Notes: generated from the sequence alone by a model not told the origin. Positions 23,763 to 35,000 are shown, numbered from the stretch's first letter. The stretch is DNA of 64,000 nucleotides from Fragilariopsis cylindrus CCMP1102 (GCA_900095095.1 FMBT01000500.1:1-64000); one strand, 5' to 3'. Numbers and translations: made by a program.

Positions 23763-24342
23763 ATATATCAGTTTATCTTTTGTATTCTAGTTGTTGTAAT
23801 TTTACTTTAAATGCTTACATAGTTGCCCACGATTGCGAATGCGAATTTATGTCGGAGTTGATGTGGTAGTAGTTCGAGTCTCTATACATTTTTTGTCTCC
23901 ACTCTTGAAGTCAGAACGATTATGGACTGCGATCGAAATTAATACTGTGGGGATTTCTTCTTTAATTTTTCGACATTTCCTGATATAAATTAAGCTCAAC
24001 CATCGTAGGAATTTGTCTCTATTCATTTTGTTCCTGCTGTTTCGCAGTTCTTGTAAAATTCACTATTGAGTCTATAGACAAACAGTAGTAGCTTGTTGCT
24101 GTTACAGTTGCTGTTGCCATTGTTGGGCTTATTTTAATCGCTGCTGTTTGTCTTACTGTTCAACTACTTCTTTCCTCCAATGTTCCCCCCCATAAATTCA
24201 AAAGTTTTCGCGAGAATTCGATAGGGGACATCCCGGCCGAAGTAGCTACGCTGAATCGCTGTCGAAGCTATTGCGTCCCGTATATTATTCCAAAGAGATA
24301 GTTATTAGATAGAATGGATTGTTATGTGGTGAGAGCGAGATA
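23763..24342. other. Convergent intergenic region
   Basis: Lies between the 3' ends of the UBR gene and the homeodomain gene. Stops occur in all frames and no feature is supported. A spliced alternative end of the homeodomain gene would extend slightly into it. Confidence 0.4.
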
Positions 24343-26403
24343 TTACAACATGTCCGGTTTGCTGAGAGATGGCAAACAAATAATATTAATAGCAACGGAA
24401 TTATTTACCTGCAGTCTCATCAGTCGTTCTTTTTCTGGTTCTGTTTCCGGTTTATAACCGAACAAAGGTTTGTCTAACACGCGATGGGGCTGATATTTAT
24501 GATAATAATGGAGTATAACTCCATCACGTTTTTGAACGACACTACCGGAACCACCAGTAATATCATCACCATAATTACAAACCAAAGAAATCAAATCTAA
24601 TGCATATCCGTATATCGGTTGAGGTCCTTCCACTGCCCTATAAACAAATTTACTGTTGCTACTGGTATTGCTCCTGTTGTCATCGCTATTATTCTTGTTC
24701 CCACCACCTATACCAATCGACGCAAGCTTCTTTCCTTGCGTCCACAAGGTTTGATAGGTTTTATCTCTCGCGGGGATGTTTCCCATGTCGATCAACTTAA
24801 GAGGATCTTCTTCTTTTACTACTTCTGTCGTCGGGGGGTTTACGGTAGACTTTTTTATTCGTTGAAGGAAACGTCCGCCGACTCTACGAACGCTGCAAAC
24901 GATGAATCCGGCGATTTTATACTTATCTCCACGTTCAGCCAACGAAAACAATTTTAGACAGGCTTTAACGAGAGATCGATATTGGACGTTTCCAGAATGT
25001 TTCCTACCTTGTCCACACCTCGCAAATAATACATCGTTCGGTTGAACGACAGTTATGTCACTGTTGATGTTACCACTACACACAGTGATGCTGCTGATGT
25101 GGCAGTTATAATCGATTGGAGGTAACTCCTCAAACAAATTTTCTGTTTTTCGAAACCATGTTTCGGGATCTGCAAGGATGTGTGAAAAAGGCCCTTCCTC
25201 CTTCTTAATGGAAATAGTACCTTGTGTGTGGGTTGCTGTCGCGTTGTTATTAATAGAGGAACTCCCACAATCATTAGTGTATTGGTTTCCAGTATTTAAC
25301 CTCATGGCTCGTCGCTTGGTTGATTGATTACAGAAAATATCTTCGTTGTTGCAATTATTATGATCTACTAGAAGAGTTTTTGTTACTTTAGCAAACGTTC
25401 GTTCCGACTCACACTCTTCTGCCTTTATCTGTACATCTGTCCTCGATGATGAGTGTGATATCGTGTCATCGCAATCATCGGCATCTACCCTCGAATATAA
25501 CAATTTCGAGGCTTCCTTTCCTTGCTTCCAATGTCTACTTTTGTCTTTATTTCCTATCTTCCGGATATCTCTACGTTTATTAGCAAACCATTGGTCCAAT
25601 CGTTTGATTTCAAGACCCGTATCGGCTATCATACGTTGTTTGTCTATCCCAGTGGGATATGGAAAATTGAAGTGATTTATAAACCAAATTTTCAGATATT
25701 CGACGACACGAGGATCGAGGAGACGATTACTGATGGGTTTACTACCACCTACCAGATCTGGAGTCTTTTTCTTTTTGAGTTGATTGATGGGTCGTATATC
25801 GTCTACTGGAGTTGAAGTCTTTATATTGTTGAATGGAACGTGCTTGATGGGTTTACCACCATCTACCGGATCTGGTGTCTTTTTCTTTTTGAATTGACTG
25901 ATGGGTCGTCTATCGCTTACTGGAGATGGAGTCTTTATATTGTTGAATGGAACGTGCTTATTGAGATAGAGAGGAATTATATCATCATAGCATAATTCGA
26001 TCATATTTGTTCCTTTTTCGACAGTGATAAATCCCTCGTTCTTCAATTTTGCAATCATACCACGCCATGTACTATTGGCTGACATGCCAAGCTCAGAGAG
26101 CAACTCTGTTTTACTATGAGCTTTTTTTCCATCCTTCTTGAGATAATCCAAGAGAATTCTCGCTTTGGTCAATGGGCTCGGTAAATTCCTTTTTAACGGT
26201 AGAGTCTTTCTCTTTTTTTTCAATGGAACGTGCTTGATTTTTTGGTTTTCGTCATCGTAGTTGTTATCTCCAAGAAGCTTCCATGGCTTTTTCCTTTTTC
26301 GTTTTGATTCCATGTTGTTGTTGTGTCGGCTGTTTTCAATGTTGTCAACATACTTTTGAGCATGATTTGATGGATTTTGTTTGGGGATGATTGATTCCTT
26401 CAT
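24343..26403 (-). CDS. Winged-helix + TALE homeodomain + DUF6824 protein
   Basis: 686 residues if translation starts at the ATG at 26403 (MKESIIPK). ATG 26313 (MESKRKRKK, a nuclear-localisation-like start) is the next choice. The frame stays open to 26784, but that part opposes HA-repeat remnants on the other strand and is probably non-coding. Order: basic N-terminus; winged-helix-like segment at about 79-141 (KARILLDYLKKDG, SKTELLSELGMS, GFITVEKG); two 38-residue tandem repeats; homeodomain at about 227-283 with the TALE hallmark HFNFPYPTGIDKQRM and recognition helix LDQWFANKRRDIRK; Ser/Asn linkers; DUF6824 at about 455-516 (NDVLFARCG, VQYRSLVKACLK, VCSVRRVGGRFLQR). The DUF6824 start diverges from the usual NDVLFGRGG. 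It is probably a nuclear DNA-binding regulator. A 47-bp intron (CTGCAG/GTAAAT...CTCTCAG) could change the last 14 residues. Confidence 0.8.
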   Translation of the reverse strand: MKESIIPKQNPSNHAQKYVDNIENSRHNNNMESKRKRKKPWKLLGDNNYDDENQKIKHVPLKKKRKTLPLKRNLPSPLTKARILLDYLKKDGKKAHSKTELLSELGMSANSTWRGMIAKLKNEGFITVEKGTNMIELCYDDIIPLYLNKHVPFNNIKTPSPVSDRRPISQFKKKKTPDPVDGGKPIKHVPFNNIKTSTPVDDIRPINQLKKKKTPDLVGGSKPISNRLLDPRVVEYLKIWFINHFNFPYPTGIDKQRMIADTGLEIKRLDQWFANKRRDIRKIGNKDKSRHWKQGKEASKLLYSRVDADDCDDTISHSSSRTDVQIKAEECESERTFAKVTKTLLVDHNNCNNEDIFCNQSTKRRAMRLNTGNQYTNDCGSSSINNNATATHTQGTISIKKEEGPFSHILADPETWFRKTENLFEELPPIDYNCHISSITVCSGNINSDITVVQPNDVLFARCGQGRKHSGNVQYRSLVKACLKLFSLAERGDKYKIAGFIVCSVRRVGGRFLQRIKKSTVNPPTTEVVKEEDPLKLIDMGNIPARDKTYQTLWTQGKKLASIGIGGGNKNNSDDNRSNTSSNSKFVYRAVEGPQPIYGYALDLISLVCNYGDDITGGSGSVVQKRDGVILHYYHKYQPHRVLDKPLFGYKPETEPEKERLMRLQVNNSVAINIICLPSLSKPDML
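25735..25962 (-). repeat. Two tandem 114-bp units inside the homeodomain gene
   Basis: Units 25735-25848 and 25849-25962 encode two 38-residue copies beginning HVPFNNIKT and containing KKKKTPD. They form the linker between the winged helix and the homeodomain. A third, diverged HVPLKKKRK segment occurs nearer the N-terminus. Confidence 0.85.
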
Positions 26404-26573
26404 TCGGAATCCTTTATTTTTTTTATTTAGAAAAAAAAATCGAAAATTTGCAAAACCTCGCATCCCCCCAGCCGGAGGCGCTTCGCGGCTCGCGGCGGGA
26501 AAAAGTGAAAAAGATTCTATTTTCATCACAATTCCATCTTCCAGCATCACAGTTGCTTTAATCAGATCATCGT

Positions 26574-26962
26574 GTGGATCTTCTAAATTCCATCGGATTT
26601 GTTTGGAATAGACTCGATAATCGATGGGATGAAACGTTCCAGAGAGTCGTTGCGTACAAGAAACAGCATGGATCAATGTTAGTTCCTGCAGGGTATGTAG
26701 TGGATCCAGCACTTGGATTATGGGTACGTTGGCAACGAGTAAACCACAATAACAATAACATTGTTGCGTCGCAAGAAACAACACGAGTCAACTCAAGTGC
26801 CATCAAAATTTGCAGAAGATCCGCAACTTGGTATATAGGTTGGACACAATGAGTTGCATACAATAAGCTCAAGTTATTGAAAAAAAAGAGGAACGTCTAA
26901 ATTCCGTCGATTTTGCATGGGATGCATGGGAAAATAATAAGATTTCACGTGGACGACTATAA
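26574..26962 (+). pseudogene. Decayed helicase-associated (HA) domain repeats
   Basis: One nearly intact HA repeat reads LLNSIGFVWNRLDNRW, then FQRVVAYKKQHGSMLVP and DPALGLWVRWQR. A second follows in other frames: VPSKFAEDPQLGI, with TAG where Trp is expected, then a TGA. A third starts LNSVDFAWDAWENNK and ends at a TAA at 26962. HA repeats are common in diatom proteins, often alone or behind a helicase. Here stops and frame changes show decay, and no start or partner domain is seen. The fragment lies opposite the extended N-terminal frame of the homeodomain gene, which argues against that extension being coding. Confidence 0.7.
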
Positions 26963-27526
26963 AAGATAATAACATTGCTCGTAGTTGCTGTCTGTGACAT
27001 AAACAGCTATTAATAAATCAATTACTATATAAGATCAACATAAACAAAGTGTCTGACAGTGTGTTCTTTGTTGTTTTGTTATTTTTAAGGCGAAGTTGAA
27101 AGTAACTTTAAAAAGGTCCTTTAATACGATAATAAGCGGACCTTTCGATTACAATAAGATGCAGTATTCAAAATTCTTGTTGGTAGCAACACACACTAGC
27201 TCCATAGTTAGATATAACGTACTCCTCTGTTGTTTTGTGTTCTATACTTATACAGAAAATTCTCTACTCAATACGATTATTAAATATCGTCTTTGCTGCC
27301 ATTATTTTGTAGATAAGCAGTTGCTATTGTGTTTATATTATATCTTCGCCATTTTTATTGGGTTGGTAGCGAAAAAGAAAAGGCATGTCTGTCATCTCAA
27401 CTGCTTTCGTCATCTTCATACCGTACCGTTGTATTGTAATTCCTGTTCGTGTGCGGTACAAGATGTAAACTCGATATTTGAGTTATTTCCTCTCAAAGGA
27501 TGTTGTATTCTCTAATGAAAGATCTT
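26963..27526. other. AT-rich gene-free stretch
   Basis: A 139-codon plus-strand open frame (27096-27515) exists, but it is Cys/Tyr/Phe-rich translation of AT-rich DNA with no domain. I do not call it a gene. Confidence 0.4.
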
Positions 27527-29321
27527 TTACATTTTAATCTTTTTATTGAGTTCGAGTTGCTCCCAAACACTCAATAACGCATTTGCACATTGCGCACCCG
27601 ACGAAGCTACTGCAGGGACACCGATACCTGATGTCGTCGAATCACCACATCGGTAGTAACCAGGAAGAGGTGTCGTCACTTCTGGAAATTTGAATTTAGA
27701 ATCTCCTGCCGCAATCGCCAAACCATAATTTCCTCGATGACGCTTCAAAAACCGACCGTGAGTTAATGGGGTACCGATTTGTTCGACTTCGGCTACGCCC
27801 AGAACAACCAATGGAGCACGTTTTGCAATTGCGTCCCAAATGGGTTGGGCTCTTTCTTTTTTGAACTCTTGGTATTTTTTGGAAGAAGCTCGACCTTTTG
27901 CGTCCAGGTCTTCAAAATGTTCCCATGCCTCATATGGTTCATTGCCCGCACCATAAGCATGAATGACATGATATCCCGGCGGTGCCAAGGAAGGATCAAG
28001 TTTGGAAGGACAACTGACAACGATAACATTGCCCGGAGCATCGATACCTAAATTCCAGTCTTTGACTACTGTCCATTGTGCGGGAGCGTCATCTGGTATT
28101 AAATCTGCTTTGATCCCCGCATGAACATGCATGAAGGACTTACAAAGTGGCACTCCTTTTTTGTTAATACCAGCTCCCAACAACCTTTGTCGTTCTTCAT
28201 CTAAACCTTCATGTGATGTTTTGACCAAATCGTACGTCATTTTCAAATCGGCGTTACTAACCACTGCTTGCTTGGCACGAATGATTCTACCACTTTTTGC
28301 CAATTTCACTCCCACAGCCTTACCATCTTCTACGAGAACTTCTTCAACACTCGAGCTTATCTGAACGTCACATCCCTCGTGTTTGGTAACACCTCGCGCC
28401 AACGCATCTATCAATCCCTTACTTCCTCCTTTAGGATAGTCCAATACAGCACCTTCTCTGTAGAAGTCTTCAACCATGTATGCCATGACGGCTGTTAAGG
28501 TTTGATCAGCGGGTAATCCCTGCAATAAAAATGCGATCAAATCTAGATAATTTCTCAGGAATTTATCCTTGACACCGTAATCATCCAAATTAAATGGTTT
28601 GACAATATTTTCAGCTTCAAAAATAACATCAAAGAATGATTTTGGATATTTCGCAGCCAATGTTAACAATATCCCCCAATCTCCACGAATTGCTGTACTG
28701 GGCAAACACATATAGTCTTTGCCATTGGTCGGACTTGAGCTGCTAGTGTCTCCCAGTCACTTTTGGCCGTGGGACCACCATAACGATCAAGAATTTTAAG
28801 AAAGTTATCAGCACCAATCGATAATTCATACCCGTCTGGAGCTTCAGGTAAAAATGCACCCCATCGGTCATACGTAATCCATGTAGGTTCTTCTCCAATC
28901 ATTTGGTATATATGCTTTAAAGGATTTGGACTTCTGTCGGGAGACATGCCAGCATAAAGAGATGGACCCGCTTCGAATTTGAATACAGGCGTTGTTGGTT
29001 GTTCAATAACGCCGCCGAGGGGATCGTTTGTCCTTTCATATTGACTGCATATTCATGAGCACAACCACCCATTTCGTAATGTGATTCCAACACTAAAACT
29101 TTTCGACCTGCAGTTGCTAAAAGAGAACCACATGATAGTCCAGCAATTCCTGATCCAATAATAACAACATCGTATGAATCATCGTCTGTTGATGATGCGG
29201 CATTTAATCTTGTGCAAGACGGAATTCTTTTTGCAATTATTGGTTGATTCAGTGTAAATGGGCACACCGGCTTCACAAGAAGTGAAAGAATAAGAATAAG
29301 TACGTTGGCGGATGTTGTCAT
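27527..29321 (-). CDS. CRTISO-like carotenoid isomerase / retinol-saturase family, plastid, two frame breaks
   Basis: FAD-dependent amine-oxidase-fold enzyme of the CrtI/CRTISO/RetSat group, most likely acting on cis-lycopene-type carotenoids in the plastid. The start at 29321 (MTTSANVLILILSLL) gives a signal peptide ending VCPF/TLNQ, a plastid motif. The dinucleotide motif VVIIGSGIAGLSCGSLLA and VLESHYEMGGCAHEY follow. The C-terminus has the family FAD contact (YRCGDSTTSGIGVPAVA). The frame breaks near 29032 and 28722. At both sites one additional G restores family sequence (DPLGGVIEQP after the first, KDYMCLPSTAIRGDWG after the second). Corrected length is about 598 residues. Whether it is CRTISO proper or a paralogue needs a tree. 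Confidence 0.85.
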
Positions 29322-29518
29322 GTTCCTCTGCTTATTTGGTATCGTTTTCGTCGAGTGTTGTTGTTGATTGTTGATTGTTGATTGTTTGTTTCTGATTTTT
29401 TGTTGCTGACTGTTTGTCGTTGATTGTTTGTTGCGAAATTGTACTTTGTATCGGCATGGCAAAAGAAAGAAAAATACTGTTCATGTAAGAAGATAATGGA
29501 GAGGCAAAAAGCAAAACG

Positions 29519-29590
29519 TGACCCTGACGGGGCTCGAACCCGCAACCTTCAGTTTCGAAGACTGAAGCTCTACCATTGAGCCACAAGGAG
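29519..29590 (-). tRNA. tRNA-Arg (anticodon TCG), acceptor stem imperfect
   Basis: A 72-nt cloverleaf. The D arm is GCTCAATGGTAGAGC, the anticodon stem TCAGT/ACTGA closes the loop CTTCGAA (anticodon TCG), and the T arm is GCGGGTTCGAGCCCCGT. A TTTT run two bases after the discriminator looks like a pol III terminator. The acceptor 5' strand CTCCTTG does not pair with 3' strand CAGGGTC at positions 1 and 2 (C-C, T-T) and has a T-G at 5. The remainder is well formed. It is a functional gene with an unusual stem, or a pseudogene. Confidence 0.8.
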
Positions 29591-30144
29591 TGAAGTCGTA
29601 CAATATTACTAAATTTTCACTATATAAAATATCTAAATGTACAATACAATATGTTTTATTCGTTTATACATTACAGTACAATGATGACATTAATATTTTC
29701 CTTACATTAATCTAACTTGGTATTGGGATGGAACGGCCCTTCTTAGATGTACTTTGTACATACTTACAGAAAGTTATGGTAGTTTGATAGTAATTAATGT
29801 TTACTTTTTCCTGCCAGGTAAGTGCTGCCAAATGCCAGCGATTTTTACATGAATTCTGTGTGACAACCTTTTTGTTCCTACTATGCGTGAACTTTTTGAT
29901 CCTCTAATTTTCAACAGCCTACTCCAAAAAGAACAATTTATACAGGTTTAAAGAAGAGAAGACTACTATCTTTAATTTGGTGTCTTATTTTTTGAACACT
30001 AGAAGACGAGATATTAAGTGTGGATTACTATGACGACAATCAGTCGACTTTGTTTACAATTTTTTGAGGTGCGCGGCGGGGCTAGGAAAAAGTTCACAAA
30101 AAATAGAAAAAAGAATGTAGATTTAATTACATTTGTTAGTGTGA
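29591..30144. other. AT-rich spacer between two tRNA genes
   Basis: No open frame or structure can be supported. The two flanking tRNA genes lie on the same strand. Confidence 0.4.
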
Positions 30145-30215
30145 TGCACTATCCCAGAATCGAACTGGGGGCCCAACGATGGCAACGTTGGATTTTACCA
30201 CTAAACCAATAGTGC
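30145..30215 (-). tRNA. tRNA-Gly (anticodon GCC)
   Basis: A 71-nt cloverleaf. Acceptor GCACTAT pairs perfectly with ATAGTGC, discriminator A. The D arm is TGGTTTAGTGGTAAAA, the anticodon stem CAACG/CGTTG encloses TTGCCAT, and the T arm is CCCAGTTCGATTCTGGG. No T run follows immediately, so termination is probably at the T-rich tract about 40 nt on. Confidence 0.96.
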
Positions 30216-30493
30216 TTTTTTTGTTTTCTACTAAATTCGATCAAATATCATTACATATACTTTGTTTAATGTCAAAGTTTTACCACAACAACGGCCGTTC
30301 GAGTAGCTACTTCGTACGACTACTACTAGTACAGCAATAATAACATTGGTACGGTACTATTCTATACTGAAAAAGAGGTGGTTTTTGATACAGTATCAAA
30401 TTGTTATTCTAGGGCGGAGGATTTAAATTACATGGTACTATTTATATTATTATTAGTTCAATGTACTGATTATCCACTATCCACGATCTTTTT

Positions 30494-33400
30494 CTAATCT
30501 TCTTTGTCTACTGCCCCTTGCTGCAATCTATTTATTCGAAGAATCTCTGTCAGTCTTGAAATTTCTTTTTCAATCTCTTTCACTTCCACTCTCTTCGTTC
30601 CATTAGGAATTGGACTACTCTTACTTATCAGTAGCGGTAGGACGTCTAAAGATGGGTCAACTACACTGTGCGAAAGCTTGCTATTTTCATCTACACTACT
30701 GTCACATGATGATGCATTGTCGCGAATGCGATACTTATGGAGCCACGGCATTAATGCATAGATTAAGATTAACCTCCATGTACTACCAGCTCTATGGCAA
30801 AAATTCTCAGCATAACGAAATTTCATAAGGTATACAGCTCCTAACATTTCAATATATGGGTGACGGTGAGCTTCATGGGCCAGAATATCGCAAGTGTGAA
30901 TTGTAGGAAGAGGATCGAGGCTTAATTTACCTAATTGACCAATACCTTTAGCAAGGAACGGTCTATCGATCATCCCAAGTGAGGCTAAAGATACAATCAT
31001 CAATTTTATCTTTAATCGCCAAATTTATTTTTTCGTGTCATCAGAATATAATATTGATTGAGAAGTATGTTAAATATATCATGAGTATGTTTTGAATAGG
31101 CTGGTAAACGTTTTGTATCTCCTGATCAAATACAACATTAAGACATCATTACACATCATTGCAAATACACATACACGTACCATTCGAACCACGATGATAA
31201 ATATAGTAAAAAAATAATTCGCCCATTCTAAGGCTAACAATCCAATATTCGCACCCGCTGGATTTTTCCTGTACAATCCTTTGAAAAAAGCAACCCTGCA
31301 ACAACGTCCAAACTGTACACGAAACGGAGATACAGAGAAAGAAAAAAGAATGAAAGTGAGAGAAATATTTGTAGTACAGGACACTCCGATATTACTAGTA
31401 GACTTTACTCACCACCGCACGCATCAACAAGAAGAATATGAACCCAACGCCAATTATCAGAAACTGAAATGCTCCGTAAGATGTTTGTTGCCAAAGAAAT
31501 AGAAACACAACAAAGCCCATAATTGCTCCAGAAAGGAGTGCCGAGACGAAACATCCCCAAAACAATGCACCCGTTAACAAAGTGATAGTGTCAGGTTTTC
31601 CTCTATATTTTTCGAAACCTGGATCTCTTAATGAAGGAATAACACCAGTACGTAATTCAATTATGGTTGCTGTGACTGATGGAATGTACAGTAGTGTGCA
31701 CCGCATAGCAGTATAAAATGCAACGGCTATAGCTATACAGAGAGGAATCGTAATCATCCAAAGTTTTTCAGGAAGCATGTCACCACCGAAAGAAGAAAGC
31801 GTATCTGAAACAGCATTTCTAAAATTGGTCACTATACTTTCCAGTTCACTGGCTTCTAGTAGCGCGTCATGAAGATTGGGGTTGTCAACATTCAAAGCAG
31901 GGTTTTCTAGCAAAATACACGTTGCTTCTGCTGACTCGATATTGCTACAGTTTACGTTCCCTGATGTATCATATCCACAAATTGAGTCAAGAAGTTCTTG
32001 TTGACCTTCCATGACGACACCATCACAATACGCATCTAAGATACCAGTAGCGTTCATATTCTCCATGAAACTGTAAACAAAGTTTAATGCATCGATACTT
32101 GTCTTATCGTTCCAACGTTTATCAAGCCTTGCGACAAGAAAATTACCGATATCAGAGGAAGTTTCAGATTTAGCAGCTGCCTTCGCGTAGATGTCCACAG
32201 TCCTGATGCTGTGGTAATATAAACATGGATAATTCCGTCGTTACGTTCATGTGAGCAAATTTTCGTGTTGTCGTCCCATCGTAGCACATACACATTAATG
32301 CTCAAACAGAGAAAATTACTGTACTTACAGAAATTTTGATCCGAAAACAACGATTAATATACTTATGAAACATTGAGATAGATTACTAGCTATCAAACGG
32401 GCGCTATAAAATATCCCTTCTTCATAAAATATGGTTTGGTTGTATACCCTCCTCCAAAACCAGAATAAACCACCAGTTTTTATGTACCTTGTTCCATGTA
32501 ATGCATATGTTGATAAACCTCTACCAAAGTACGTCACAAAAACTTTATTGGTTGGTACACGACGGTGAATATCTCGGGCATTGGTGACTAGAGTATTTAG
32601 CTTATATGCGGCAGCTTGTTTGATTTGCAGTTCTTGTTTTTCATTACCAAACCCGAATCGTCCCCACCACTTACTCTTGTTGAAATCAACATCTTTGAAC
32701 CATATCGTAACAATATGTGTACTGTAAAGATGTAATAATTGTGAGTATTATGAATGAAAAAGAAAGTATGCCAGTAAACATCAACACAGCCAGCGCAATA
32801 GTAACGAACACCGTAACCGTTATTCATAACATAACTCACATATGTAAATACATGGTAATGCATAGTAATGTCAAAGCTGTTAGTCTAGTGTTCCTGAATT
32901 CGCCTTGGAATTCGCCTTCATCTTCAGATACATCAGCCCCAGGAGTAAATAGTTTTGGATGGAGAAAAAAATTAAAGGGGACCAAACCAATTGCTACACA
33001 ACCTATCAGTGGTAAGTACCATCGAGGTTCTTGCATATTATAATTTCCGATATTTCCCAATCCAATTATAGTAACTCCCAAACAGCAGAACATAGCAAAA
33101 ATAAACAGCAAAGTCAAAATATTGACACCGACTGCACAAAAGATTCCATCTACATCCTCTGTTATACTTCTCTGTTCGCCATGTAGCTCTTTACATTTCG
33201 CCCCAATATTTTTCAAACCAAGAGGATTACGAATCCATGCTAAAGAAAACAGTCCAAATACTGTTGATAGCCACAGAATAACAATGAGCGCTTTTCAGGT
33301 ATGTTTTATCATGAGAGGGAACAGAAAAGAAGAAAAAACATGTTGTGAGAGTTTTGTTCGTTCTGCTTATTCATTCTATAATTGTTCCTTAACTGTCACT

Positions 33401-34394
33401 CTATCATCACCTTACCTTTTGATCGGTAAGTTCCTGCAATCATATCTATGGCAGGTGCAGTATAAATGCGTTGTACTTCTTTGGTGGTCACCGAATTATT
33501 ATTATTACTATTATTATTACTACCATTTCCGCTAGTAGTAGTAGTAGTAGTAGTGCTTCTACGAATCTGATTCGCTTCCTCCTCCAAAGCGCCAAGTTGC
33601 ACATCTAATGATGATGTTGCGTTTTCGCTCGTCTTACTATTCCGGGAGGTATTATTACTATTACTATTACTATTCTCGCATCCATGATTAAATATATCTT
33701 CAATTATCGATGATTGTCTCGTTTCGTTTCTCAGATCGTACAGTCGAGCGTCACTTGTCAATCCACGACCGAACGACTTTACGTCGAAGATCTTAGTAGA
33801 AGCATCATCGTCTACTACTACATCATTAATAGAACAGGCTTGTACCATTTCTTCTAATAATGTCTGATTGGTGGCTAGTTCATCCTCACCATACAATAGC
33901 AAGATGTACTTAACAAATTCAGTTGTTATCATTATTTCAGAACTTGCTGTTGTATTACCGAACTCATTACTACTGCTATTTTTTTTAATGACATCATGTA
34001 TAATAATATTAGCACAGTCCGCCAACAAATCGGATGGTGGAGGTAAAACACCTGGAGGCAATGTTCTGTTGTTACTACTGTTCTCAACATCGTCATACGA
34101 TCCCTCCACATAGGCCGCCTTCAATAGTAATGGAATTAAAATAATTGCTGTAACCTCCATCAAATCGAGAACTTCATCATCATTAGACGATCCACCCATA
34201 CCATCCATTATTATAGTTTGTACCTCGTCTAATGTGACCTTGATGCCAAACCTAGAAAGTAAATATACTTGAATATCTTCACTGTTGATACTACCATCCG
34301 ATCGAATATTTTCACCACTTTGATGTAAAGCACAAATATATTTGATCTCATTCGTTCCTGGTCTTGCTCCCACAGGCCGATCGAATGCCACCAT
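30494..34394 (-). CDS. Large multi-pass membrane protein, possibly STRA6-like
   Basis: Six exons: 34394-33416, 33290-32840, 32721-32329, 32208-31413, 31312-31181 and 31009-30494. All introns are GT-AG, 99-171 bp, and every phase agrees, giving 1088 residues with no frame break. Residues 1-326 are soluble and low-complexity, with an EF-hand-like helical start (DGSINSEDIQVYLLSRFG). About eight or more membrane segments follow, for example ALIVILWLSTVFGLFSLAWI, ILTLLFIFAMFCCLGVTIIG and LWMITIPLCIAIAVAFYTAM, with an extracellular-type Cys-containing loop (CDG, CGYDT, CSNIE) between two of them. The C-terminal region (LEWANYFFTIFIIVVRM, SLDPLPTIHTCDIL, HEAHRHPYIEML, then STWRLILIYALMPWL) recalls the end of the STRA6 retinol receptor family (DPGYYTY..., ARWGLAYTLL). 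That match is from memory and weak. The exon structure is much firmer than the function. Confidence 0.7.
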
Positions 34395-35000
34395 TCTCTA
34401 TTCAATAAACAAGAATAGTGGAAGAAAGGTATGTATTCAACAACAGCAGACGTTAGTTTTGCTTTGTTTTGCCTTTGCCTTTGTCTTACTATATTTCGAA
34501 GTTGCATTAGTAACCAATCGCAAAAGACTGTAAATAATAATGATCTTTTCGATCTACCTGTCTCACTTCTTTACGTAGTTTTTGTGATTACTTTAAAAAA
34601 AATGACTCTGGAGATACAGTTGACAATTGACATTAGAATAACAGAAAGAAAAATATCAGAAGAAAGAAAAATAAAAAACATCATTACAAAAAACAATATT
34701 CCTCTAAAAAACGGACCGATTTTTACTTAACATTCAAATGGATGGTAAAAGACTATTTCAGTCTTAACAAGTCATCATCGTGGGAAATTGCAACGTGACA
34801 TCAAATCTAAGACCATATTTTCATTGTTAGACCTCCTATTGTAGATCATTTGTTACATCAGGTCCCGGTGAACCAACACAACCGATACTTGCAGTAGCTG
34901 TATACAGTAGTAGATCACTGAATTGAATCCAGTATTACTCAATAGAAAAAATCGAAAACTGAAAGGCGAGATATAGAAAATAGTAGTAGAAAAGATCATC
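34395..35000. other. Divergent intergenic region
   Basis: Shared upstream region of the membrane protein (leftward) and HRD1 (rightward). No gene or clear motif is seen. Confidence 0.4.

Noticed and set aside
26404-26784. N-terminal extension of the homeodomain frame
   Set aside because: It is antisense to HA-repeat remnants and contains an implausible Phe/Asn/Lys run.
27096-27515. 139-codon plus-strand frame
   Set aside because: AT-rich composition, Cys/Tyr/Phe-rich product, no conserved motif, and no plausible targeting or start context.
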